From: Myrica gale
Taxonomy: Eukaryota; Streptophyta; Magnoliopsida; Fagales; Myricaceae
NCBI GenBank assembly: GCA_963930655.1
Contig: OZ005610.1
Span: forward strand, 19,413,001 to 19,477,000
Length of the DNA: 64,000 nt
Reading direction: 5' to 3'
Numbering within the stretch: the first letter of the stretch is position 1; each line of letters starts with the position of its first letter. Under the pieces are notes generated by a model. That model was not told the origin of the DNA. It did not search any database and saw nothing but the letters and a program-made list of their open reading frames with translations. A program made the position numbers and the translations under genes. Of the stretch, positions 24,512 to 34,681 are shown piece after piece.

Positions 24512-24558
24512 ATAATAGCATATACAATTATGCACATTAAGGATATTGTAAACTCAAA

Positions 24559-26664
24559 GCATGATAGCTATATTTAAAATACAAAGCATGATAGGAGAAT
24601 ATTTAAACTCACAGCATGATAGCAGAGACAATACAAAACATGATAGGAGAATATTCTTATATTTAAAATTTGAAACTTTTGAATCTTGATAACGATTTGA
24701 TATCGTCATAACCATGATATTATCTCTAACAGCCCCCCTCAAACACAAGATGGAGAATTTTTAAATCTTGTGTTTGAAAAACGAAAACCTTGAACATGAA
24801 TAGGAACGTGATCATTGAAAAGTGGACCAGGCAAAATAACAATAGCTAACGGACCAAATTGTGTCTTTAATAACAATAGACAAACGACTAAATATAGCCA
24901 ATAAAGGCAATGAATAATGATGGACAAAAATAATTTCTATTTTTTCTTGTTTTTTTTTCTCTGTTTCTCTCGTCTTTTTTTCGTCCTTTTTTTTGCTAAC
25001 AGTCATCTTGACCAATAAAAATCCGTGGAACAAATGAAGGATTTGAAATTAATGTGTCAGATCTAAGATATAGAGACTCCCTGAAATGTTCATTGAAAGT
25101 GCAAGATACGAAAGTTTGGAGCCGCTAGACCCAACTTACGGTTGCAAGAGCACAACCTCTGATACCATGATAGAATTTGATAAACCGTGCATAATTGAAA
25201 CATATGGAGAGAGGAGAAAGAGTAAGGAGAGATATATATATTTAAGTGGTTCGGTCTACAAGACCTACATCCACTGCAAAAGCCCTTTATGGCTTGTGTT
25301 TGTAATATAAATCTATACAAATTACAAAGTTGAAGTTTCTATTTATAGCTACAATACAAAGCATGATAGGAGAATGTTACTAAATTTAAAATTTAAAACT
25401 TTGAATCTTGATAAAAGATTTTATATCGTCATAACCATAATATCATATCAAATATTGATATGATATTATCTCTAACATAAACTATTGCACGTGTTGGGCC
25501 AACATTTGAGTGAGAGTGTTAAATGAGAGTCTAGTCTACACGTGAGAGTGAGTGTTAGAGAATATAACTCAAATAATAAAATCTCTATTTATTCATCCAT
25601 AGCACAACATGTTAATTAATGTTATGTTTCTCATTTCGTTACACTCCTTCAAACTTCAAAACTACTATCTAACACACTTAAGGTTATTTATATTATTAAC
25701 ACACTTTGGTTATTTAAATCTTGATAATAAAATAAATGGTATGAGCTGAAACCGTTCGGACGGATAGATAACCGTCCAGACTATTTACTGTAAGGTCGAA
25801 CGGTGTCGTATTGTGTAACAAATCGTTTATGATCGTTTGTACTTCAGCTGGATGTGTTCGTTTATGATCGTTTCATTGCAAGTATATGTGAAGACACTAT
25901 CATTTGGGGATTTCTAAAACGATATCGTGAACTGTAAGTTAGCGTGCGGACGGTATGAAATTTTAGGCGGCAACGATTCCCTCGAAAACTTATACACGTT
26001 GGCGTCCACATGCTTTTTTGTGGCGTCCGAACAATGTTTATGCGTATGAAAGATGAGAAATCACATACAATATAGTGAAAACGGGAAAACACTTAGAAAA
26101 CGAGAGATTTGAGCAAGAAGAGAAGATGAATTGATTTTAAGTGTTCAATCTCATTGAAAAGGGTGTGGAATGAGCAACTCATTTGGGATTCGACATTGGA
26201 TTGCATTTGAGGTTAGTGGGTTTAAAAATTTTATTTATTTTAAGATGAAAAACATGGATTTTAGGATATCAGATAATGTGTTTATCGAATTTTAAGCGTT
26301 TGAAATGATAGCAATGAAGTTTTGGGGTTGGTTGTGATGTGTTTATAATGAAGAGTTTGTGATTTGGGTTGATTTTGGCATGAATATGTGGTTATTATGG
26401 CATCTGTTCGTCGAAGAACAATGTTATTTGAAATTCGCAGTCCGGACGGATTATGGTTCGTCCGAACGCTCTTTTTTAGTTCTGACGCTTTGCTAAATAC
26501 GTCTGAACGCTCGTATGTATGGGTCGGACAGTTTTGACTCCATCGGAATGATTTTTCTATAATGTTTCATGCATTCATTTAGTATTTTAGCCCCATTTAA
26601 GAATTACATAGAGTTCAAATAACGAAATCGGTGTAATTCTTGAATTGTCCACGTTATGGACAGT
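24559..26664. other. Spacer between the palindrome arms
   Basis: Single-copy in this window. The first 0.9 kb is a deleted LTR element (separate entry). 25478-25745 is AT-rich sequence with LTR-like style (TGTTGGGCCAACATTTGAG) but no second copy to prove it. 25750-26545 contains repeated GTTCGGACGG / GTCCGAACG motifs resembling those at 14.8-15.7 kb, suggesting a piece of the same transposon group. No credible gene. Confidence 0.6.
24562..25477 (-). mobile_element. Short LTR retroelement (TRIM-like or deleted), minus strand
   Basis: Upper LTR 25168-25477 (310 bp) begins TGATAG and ends CTAACA on the + strand. The complement of the Met-tRNA primer site (CTCTGATACCA) abuts it at 25157-25167. 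Lower LTR 24562-24731 has the same TGATAG start and CTAACA end but an internal deletion. The polypurine tract (GGGGGG in antisense) follows at 24732. The internal part is only about 436 bp with no coding sequence. No matching 5-bp target duplication (AAGCA versus TAAAC), consistent with rearrangement at the arm boundary. Confidence 0.75.
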
Positions 26665-27099
26665 TTGAGTTTACAATATCCTTAATGTACATAATTGTAT
26701 TTGCTATTGTGACAGCTGTGTTTAGAAATTTTGATGCAAGATCATTTTTCCCTTCGGATACACATTTAGCATTAAACTTACATACTCGCCTTCAATGGTG
26801 GGTGCTTATGCTTAATGTCTGAGGGAAAATGCTGCCGAAATTTTTAAAGTATCAGTCACAAAATATGGTTTTGACACCCAAAATTTAGTCACCTCAAATA
26901 TAATTTCTTGTAGTACGTGTTTGATTGGATGTTGAAATCCAGTTCAATTTACTTTTATTCTTATCATCAAAATATAGATTGTGACTAAAAGCCAACCTCT
27001 TTTCGAACCAGGATGATCTAGAATCTCTCCCATAATATATCATAATGAACAATGCTTTAATTTAAAAACTACCCATTATTTGCAAATAATGGTATATAT

Positions 27100-28288
27100 C
27101 CCTTTAAAATCTAAGATAATGTAGTATATCCGAGCGAGGTGGTAAATGGTGAAATGTTGACTTGGAAAATCTCAATCATTTGAAAATAATTGGTCAAATA
27201 CATTAACTTTAGCACTGTAGAATATCCATGGAATTTTAAGAATAGTCTTAATTCATTGAAGAGTACTTTTGTACAATGTAAGATCATTCATTTTCGTATT
27301 ATTATTCAAATATAAGGTGCAAGACAAATCCCAAAGCAGATCAATATCCTACCGATTCTAGAAATTAAACGTTGTTTATTGTAGAAAAAACTTTTATCCA
27401 AATATATATTAAATTGAAGAAAAGACAATTCGTAAAGTGGTTAAGGGAGATGAATTAGAAATACACGCTGTGCTGTAAGCTAAGCTGTTCACCTTGTAGA
27501 CGGAGGAGATATAGAAAGTGTGCCTTGCGTAAATTAAACAGTATTTACATATAGAGAGAGGTCAGAGAGATCTGAAAGAGAAGGCTTTAATTGTGTGTAC
27601 TGGCTAAATTAATCCGCTTTTGAGAATGGGAGTAAAATGTATAATACCAATCAACAATATCACACCTCATATGAAGCTATAATAGGATATAAATTAGTGA
27701 GAAATATGACAAATTAAAATCCTCAAAAGTTTAAGTTCTATTCTCTAAAATGGTTTCTATATATATAAATACTTAGATATATATATATATCTAAGTATTT
27801 TCTTATTAGCGGGCCTTATAATTTCTTATTGCAAACTCGTGTGTGCTAATGTGCCAAGCGTCATATTATTTATTATAGTCCAATCATATGATTGCCATTC
27901 TCACGCATGAAGGCTCCAAAAAACGAAAAGTCATCTCATTTTTATTGACAAATCCGTCTGATAGAGTTATCAATAATTCTTTTAAAAAAAAAATAAAGCT
28001 TTCAATAGGAAATACATATTTGAGAGGTAATAACAAAACAAATATATACTCCATATCTAGAATTGCCTCACACCTAGCTAGCTTACTGCTTAGTATATAT
28101 CAACCTCACTGACAATGTCACTCACAAAATAAAACTTCCCTATCTAGTATTGGCTAAGTACGTATTAAGCTGCCCTTGCACTATAAGAAGAGAGCAAACA
28201 GAACCCAAAGATCATATCATTCTCTTCTTTACACCAAGAGCTTCTCAGTTATCGTGCTTCATTTTTGGTTCCCTTCCCTTGTACTGGA
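27100..28288 (+). promoter_or_regulatory. Promoter region of the right PAP gene
   Basis: CTATAAG at 28181-28187 is the likely TATA box, about 107 bp before the ATG at 28289. Two matches to GNATATNC, the PHR1 phosphate-starvation site consensus, lie at 27124-27131 and 27220-27227, over 1 kb upstream; in AT-rich DNA these may be chance. The 34-bp palindrome is at 27767-27800. Confidence 0.45.
27767..27800. repeat. 34-bp perfect palindrome upstream of PAP (right)
   Basis: Identical to 23069-23102; located about 490 bp upstream of the right PAP start codon. Confidence 0.9.
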
Positions 28289-31200
28289 ATGGGGCTCTCA
28301 TCTTCTTCTTGGGTTCTCAAGCTATTTTTGTTCTCATTATTTGCTAGACTCGGTTATTCTTCAACGTCTTCTACTTCGTCGTTGCATCCTATCGCTACCA
28401 CCTCTTTCCTCGAGCATTACAATCACACCGCTATATCGGACTTTCGTGTTGTAAATAGAAGAAAGTTGCTCACATGTCCTGATCCTAACCCTTATCTCGA
28501 AATTAGTGCTAGCCCAGACTCCATGTCAAATTCACAGTACATCACAGTTACTGTTAGCGGAGTCTTTGTACCTGATAGCAGCGATTGGGTTGCCATGATT
28601 TCACCTTCTACCACAGAGTAAGAAACAGATTTTGAAATTAAATTTTTTTCATGTATAACAATTAGATATGGTACGTCTTTTTTTCTTTAATTTATTAACT
28701 AGTTGTTTATTGTATCTATGCAGTGTCACTGACTGTCCATCAAGCGCGGCTTATTATTTACAGACGGGTGACACTAGCGATCTTCCTCTGCTATGCCAAT
28801 ATCCTGTAAAGGTGAACCCTACTAAACTTTATTAAAAAGTGACAGATCTACGTCAATACCAGCATAGAAGAATATGACCATACAAGAGCATAGATTCTTG
28901 TCATTCAATTTATAATATTTTCCTTCTTGATGAATTTATAATCAAAATTGATCATAACTATATATATATATATGAAAATTGCAGGCCCAGTACGTGAGCA
29001 ACGATCCCAATTATCTCAGTTGCGCGAACACGGAATGTCAGGATGACGCATGTTTGATTGTCACCTGCATCGGCACCTTAACATTTCACACTGTGAACAT
29101 AAGAACCGATATTGAGTTTGTTTTCTTCACTGGTGGATTCGACACACCTTGCATTCTCACAAGGTCAAGCCCTCTGAATTTTGCTAATCCAAACATGCCA
29201 CTATATGGACATCTATCCAGTGTAGATTCGTCCGGGGCGTCGGTAAGCAGCATAATTTTACTATTATTATTTCTCTCTTTCCTGACTTGGCCTTACTGTC
29301 ACAAACGTACATAGAAACACGTACACGGCTAGAAGACAATTAATCAAATTACTCATGAGTACTTGTGGTGCAGATGAGATTAACGTGGGTTAGCGGGGAT
29401 CAGGCACCGCAGCAAGTGCAATATGGAGGGAGCATGTCACAAACGTCAGTTGTGACAACATTTACACAAGCTAATATGTGCAGCAGTGAGTACTTCATTC
29501 AATTTGCCATGAATTTCTGTTGTGCTCGATCGCTTCTCTTTATTTTAGACTAGATTTGTTTTCGATTTTCGTACTTACAACTTTTTTTGTGTGATTATAT
29601 TCATGTAATTCCTTGCAGATTCAGACGTACCAAGTCCTGCTGTAGACTTTGGATGGCATGATCCAGGATTTATACATACAGCAGTGATGACAGGACTTCA
29701 GCCTTCAAGCACATTCTCCTATATCTATGGAAGGTCTAGCTAGCATCAAATTGATCTGCATATTGCCAGATTGAAAGAAAAAAGAACTTTGTGTGTATTT
29801 CTTGCATTTTGTCACTGCATGTAAATACATGTGTGCTCATCGATCGGGTCGTAAATATATAAGGGGATATCAAACAACGCATACGTAGTTATCAAATTTG
29901 TTGAATTTTCATGTTTACGTGACGTTACTTTGTTTCGATACAGTGATTCTGTTGGTTGGAGTGATCAAATCCAATTCCGGACCCCACCTGTTGGAGGATC
30001 AGATGCAGTCTATTTCATTGCATATGGTGATATGGGAAAGGCTCCTCTTGATGCTTCAGTCGAACACTACATTCAGGTAGGATGCAATTATAATATGGTA
30101 GTTTACTAAGAATTAAATTAACAAATTAAGGTTCAAATACTATGTTGCAGGTGGAAGTGACCTCTATATTGAAAAAATTACAAACTAAATTATTGGTTCT
30201 TACTAACTAGAGATTCTTCTCATTGTTCGACACATATAGCCCGGATCTATCTCGGTGATTAATGCGGTAGCTGATGAAGTAAATTCTGGAAATGTGAACT
30301 CCATCTTTCATATCGGAGACATTAGCTACTCAACAGGTTTCTTAGCAGAATGGGAATTTTTCCTTGACCTTATCAACCCAGTTGCTTCCCAAGTTCCTTA
30401 CATGACAGCAATTGGAAACCATGAGAGGTAATTTCCTCAAATATTATATCCTCAGTCTCAAATTGATTCTTAACCAGATATGCCTGAAGAATATATATCA
30501 TGCTCCTCTGCAAAATAAACTGATATGTGATTACTTTTTCTTTTGTGCTTCAGGGACTACATAGACTCTGGATCAGTATATATAACTCCAGATTCAGGTG
30601 GGGAATGTGGAGTTGCTTATGAGACTTATTTTCAAATGCCAACTCCCGCGATGGACAAGCCATGGTATTCCATAGAGCAAGGAAGTGTTCACTTCACAAT
30701 AATATCAACCGAACATGATTGGACCGTGGGTTCTGAGCAGGTAATTATCGAAAGATGATTATCTCTTGAGCCATTATGCTAGAATTTGCAATGGGTTCTT
30801 CTGTGATTTTTATATATGTTCCTTTTGTTGGCACTTAATTATGCGATGGGCATGTGCATTACTTCAGTATAACTGGATGGCAGCAGACATGGCTTCAGTT
30901 GATCGATCAAGCACTCCGTGGTTGGTTTTTATGGGGTGAGTATATTTCACACAAACACAAGTATGCATATGTATATATTCATCGCTCACATCTCCAAAAT
31001 GTACTCCCAAGAACTTGAAAACTTGTGAGTTAGAATGCGTATGCATAAGTCTATAATGCTCAGAAGAAAAGAGATAAATGCAATAGCTATAATTGATATA
31101 ATGCCAAAGGCATATCTTAATTTGCACAAATTAAATAGCAGTGAAGAATAATATTTGCCTAATGCAGGCACCGACCCATGTATACTTCTTCAAATGCAGT

Positions 31201-31560
31201 CACTAGTGTTGACTCGAGTTTTGTAGATTCCGTGGAACCATTACTACTTCAATACCAGGTAAAGTCAAACTCAGCTTCTTTAGTTAAAACAATTGGGTAA
31301 TTTTCTAACTTGTGATGCCTTGTAATATGTAGGTCGATCTGGCTTTGTTCGGCCATGTTCATAATTACGAGAGAACATGTGCTGTTTATCAAGGACAATG
31401 CTTGGCTATGCCTACAAAAGATGCAAACGGGGTGGACACGTACGACAATAGCAATTACAATGCCCCTGTGCAGGCAATTATTGGCATGGCTGGCTTTGCG
31501 TTGGACGATTTTACAACTGATGTAAGGCCATTCCGCCCCCTCACGTGCCCCCCTCCCAAA

Positions 31561-31601
<41 letters not shown>

Positions 31602-31904
31602 AATGTTATATATACCTTTTTCGCAAAAATCTACATGGAATTTACTTGCATTGTTGTGTCCATCAACAGTCGAATAGCTGGAGCTTAGTGAGGATTTCTG
31701 AATTCGGTTATGTCAGAGTGAGCGCAACAACTTCCGAGTTATATTTCGAGGTTTGTTCTCTTCCGTAAAATTCCAGGCTATATTTCAAGGTTTCTGAAGT
31801 TGTTGTATGTGCGCATGTTTGTCTCAAAAAATTTTTTATCCACTTTGCAGTTTGTGGATGCTAGCACTAGAAATGTCGAGGACAACTTCCGCATCACCAA
31901 ATAG
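28289..31904 (+). CDS. PAP27-like: Purple acid phosphatase, PAP27-like, right copy (intact)
   Basis: Thirteen exons: 28289-28617, 28724-28811, 28985-29242, 29374-29485, 29619-29733, 29944-30076, 30240-30427, 30554-30740, 30868-30935, 31168-31258, 31333-31521, 31670-31750, 31851-31904; total 1893 nt = 630 aa plus stop, close to the PAP27 family size. All introns are GT-AG and in phase. N-terminal signal peptide (about 1-25), N-terminal beta domain (exons 1-4), then metal-site blocks GDMG (exon 6), GDISY and GNHE (exon 7), MGHRPMY (exons 9-10) and GHVHNYER (exon 11); the ligand residues appear present. The C-terminal exon pair reads RISEFGYVR and then FVDASTRNVEDNFRITK. Metallophosphoesterase, probably secreted; substrate unknown. 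The ATG at 28289 is chosen because the upstream in-frame TTG (28265) is not a plant start. Head to head with its twin. Confidence 0.96.
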
Positions 31905-32493
31905 GCGCTGAAGCACTCCGACGCATAAGAGCCCGATCCTTCCCAATTTAGAATCTCCCTTGGATCTTTTCTATGCAAATAAAACCTTCATCTCTTTTTG
32001 TAAAAGAAATCGCTTTTTGTTTGTTAGTAAGCACCGAATCTTTTAATCATACTCGTAGGGTTGATCTTGTGTGCAACCAAAATAATTCAAGGAAGAGATT
32101 TTAGGAGCGGGAAGGGCTACTCCCCATGTGTAGCCTATTAAAATTCATTTAATAAACCAGTTTAACGCATTATGATCAACATTGATAAACAAGGTGTCAT
32201 TTAATTTGATGGAATCCGTCCAATATCATTGTAGAAATTTCAAATAAGCAGACAAATTACAACCGAATACTACGCCTTAATAACTTCTTCTTGAGCTAAA
32301 TTAGTTTCCTACAGCAAAAATCGTTTTAAAGGGGACTCTTAATTTCTTCAAGTACTCTCAAGCAAGTGGAATATACTTTACTAACTCCCTCTAAGGATCT
32401 CGTGATAAGAACGTCGACTTATTTTCTGCCAAGTGATTGATAGTTTTCAAGGTACCAAGATCCATTAGTACAAATCTCTGTTTGAATTGTCGT
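31905..32493 (+). other. PAP 3' flank, right arm
   Basis: 3' UTR and flank, shared with the left arm and again (up to about 32385) with 34187-34675. No ORF of interest; AATAAAA-type signals occur at about 31978 and similar AT-rich sites. Confidence 0.6.
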
Positions 32494-32702
32494 GCGTAAT
32501 TCAGACAAAGATAGACAAGACATATGGACCCTACCATATTTAGGGCAGAGAAAGATAGACAAGACATATAGACCCTACCATATTAGGGCAGAGAAAGATA
32601 GACAAGACATATGGACCCTGCCATATTTAGGGCAGAGAAAGATAGACAATACATATGGACTCTGCCATATTTAGGGCAGAGAAAGATAGACAATACATAT
32701 AG
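32494..32702. repeat. 44-bp minisatellite (right arm)
   Basis: Mirror of 18167-18375, same unit and copy number, with single-base differences (for example one unit reads GGACTCTG where the left arm corresponds to GGACCCTG). Confidence 0.92.
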
Positions 32703-32709
32703 ACCGTAA

Positions 32710-34056
32710 CAAGGTCCCCCAGAACAACCACGCCAGTATTTTGAGTATTAAGAAACTGTTCACGAATGACTATGTAAAATCTAACTCCATTCACTACACA
32801 CCCAGAATAACAAAGTACTCATTGATCCCGTATTTTTATTGCGCATAGTTTGAGTACGTACCAATGCGCTTTTGTAAATTTCTTTCTATCGAAATCGTGA
32901 CCCCTACCAACTCCCAGCGGACGAACATTATGAGTGAATACAGAAAGACGACAACCCGGAGTAGTTCGATCATCCATGTCGACCTAATTCCATTCTTTTC
33001 TATTGAATCTCGTCTCAACCGTACAATATACATTTAGCAAATATTTAGACATTCATTTAACACATAATTCTCTGCTATGAAGCACTCAGACTGTGTCATG
33101 TTCATAATGAAATGCTTCATCTTCCCCATGTACCTCTTCATTAAATACATCCACCGAAATTGAACTAGACCCCAAAGTTTCACTTCCCGAGGTAAATGAA
33201 CGGCTAAATAAACCATAATAATAAAAAATGATTGAGGAAATAAAGTTTCCAACTTGCAAAGAATCATTCTGATGTCCTTCTCTAACTGGTACACAACATC
33301 TAAACAGATTGTTCGTGAGCACAAGTCTCTGAAAAATAAGCTCAACTCAGTCAACGCTATACACACTTCGTTTCCTAACAACCTGTGTATCATTGCTTGT
33401 AACAGTCGCTACAACAAGATGTGTGAGTTGGAAACTTAACACCCTTCAGCCATTCACAACACTTCTTACGTTCATCCTTCGTTAAAGTAAAAAAATGTTT
33501 AACGCATCACCTCGTGCTGAACCCGAACCTGCAAATGCAACTCATTTTTAATGTCCATTAATGTCAAGTCACTCCGAGCACTAGCATTGTCCTTCGTCTT
33601 ACCATCGACGTTCATCAAAGTTCCCAACACATTGTCACAAATATTCTTCTGTATGTGCATGACGTCCAAATTATGTCGAAGCTTCAAACCTGACCAGTAC
33701 AGCAACTCAAAGAATATGATGCGCTTTGTCCAACTTAACTCATTTTCAGCCCGTTTTCCCTTCTTCTGAGTCTTCGCAAACGAAAATAAAGATACTGATT
33801 CAAGTTGTTGAAGTATCTCCTCTCTAGTGACTTCTTCAGGTGTAGCTCTAAACTCTTTTTTCCTGTCAAATATGTTGACATCATTCCTCCACTTATGCAT
33901 CGCATGCAAATACCGACGATGTAAAAAAAAAACAATGGTTGCCCCTATGTTTCAACGAAAATGACATAGTGGTCACATTGCGATTAGGACATGCTAGCCG
34001 TCCTTTCGTACTCCGACCCAAGAGATTACCAGAAGCAGAAAATTCATTTATTGTCC
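32710..34056 (-). pseudogene. CACTA tnp2 transposase remnant, right arm
   Basis: Longer than the left copy. The open segment 33909-33499 reads MHKWRNDVNIFDRKKEFRAT, EEILQQLESVSLFSFAKTQK, ELLYWSGLKLRHNLDVMH and ICDNVLGTLMNVDGKTKD, a good tnp2 match. 33393-33034 carries the DUF4218-like part (FFRDLCSRTICLDV, YLAVHLPREVKLWG, FIMNMTQSECFIAEN). A stop separates the blocks. No TIRs. Confidence 0.9.
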
Positions 34057-34183
34057 AAAGAAAAGAAAATAGGCGCTGAAGCATGTACTCTAACGCATAG
34101 AGGGCCGATCGATCGTTCCCAATTTAGAATCTCCCAACTTCGATTTTTTCTTTGTGAATAAAACCTTCATCTCTTCTTATAAC
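34057..34183 (+). repeat. Outer PAP tail piece closing the right arm
   Basis: AAATAGGCGCTGAAGCATG followed by sequence matching the PAP 3' flank, diverged from it; mirror of the inner part of 16752-16874. The mirror copy on the left continues further outward (to 16545), whereas here the match stops at 34183. Confidence 0.7.
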
Positions 34184-34186
34184 TAG

Positions 34187-34675
34187 AAATGTCGAGGACA
34201 ACTTCCGCATCACCAAATAGGTGCTGAAGCACTCCGACGCATAGGGGCCGATCCTTCCCAATTTAGAATCTCCCTTGAATCTTTTCTATGCAAATAAAAC
34301 CTTCATCTCTTTTTGTAAAAGAAATCGCTTTTTGTTTGTTAGTAAGCACCGAATCTTTTAATTATACTCGTAGGGTTGATCTTGTGTGCAACCAAAATAA
34401 TTCAAGGAAGAGATTTTGGAGCGGGAAGGGCTACTCCCCATGTGTAGCCTATTAAAATTCATTTAATAAACCAGTTTAACGCATTATGATCAACATTGAT
34501 AAACAAAGTGTCATTTAATTTGATGGAATCCGTCCAATATTATTGTAGAAATTTTAAATTTGCAGACAAATTACAACCGAATATTACGCCTTAATAACTT
34601 CTTCTGGAGCTAAATTTGTTTCCTACAGCAAAAATCGTTTTAAAGGGGACACTTAATTTCTTCAAGTACTCTCGG
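34187..34675 (+). repeat. Extra, near-identical copy of the PAP last codons and 3' flank
   Basis: Repeats 31869-32365: starts inside the last PAP exon (TAGAAATGTCGAGGACAACT), includes the stop codon, and runs to TTCAAGTACTCTC. Far closer to the inner tail than the outer tail is. It fuses directly to exon 4 of the AIR carboxylase copy at about 34676-34682. Confidence 0.9.
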
Positions 34676-34681
34676 GCCAGC

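Larger units (their letters stand above)
16752..24558. repeat. Left arm of a giant inverted repeat (palindrome)
   Basis: Reverse complement of 26665-34183. Throughout the PAP gene, paired coordinates add to 50869 with no net indel; further out the sum shifts by 66 because the left arm lost sequence near 16985. Contents, outside to inside: outer PAP tail, tnp2 remnant, 44-bp minisatellite, PAP gene (-), its promoter, and a private hAT MITE. Only scattered substitutions and microsatellite length changes separate the arms. Confidence 0.95.
26665..34183. repeat. Right arm of the giant inverted repeat
   Basis: Reverse complement of 16752-24558. The inner limit is where GTAAACTCAAA stops matching (26665). 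The outer limit is ...CTCTTCTTATAAC at 34183, after which a further copy of the PAP tail starts. Lacks the hAT MITE of the left arm and retains about 66 bp of tnp2 sequence lost on the left. Confidence 0.95.

Noticed and set aside
25478-25482. TAAAC as target duplication of the spacer LTR element (with 24549-24553)
   Set aside because: The left TAAAC is 8 bp away from the LTR start and belongs to sequence shared with the right arm; the match is probably chance.
27124-27227. Two PHR1-type GNATATNC sites as proof of phosphate-starvation control of PAP
   Set aside because: Short AT-rich consensus, over 1 kb from the start codon; expected by chance in this composition, so kept only as a note.
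28265-28288. Longer PAP start at 28265 (eight extra residues)
   Set aside because: The codon there is TTG. The ATG at 28289 opens a proper signal peptide.
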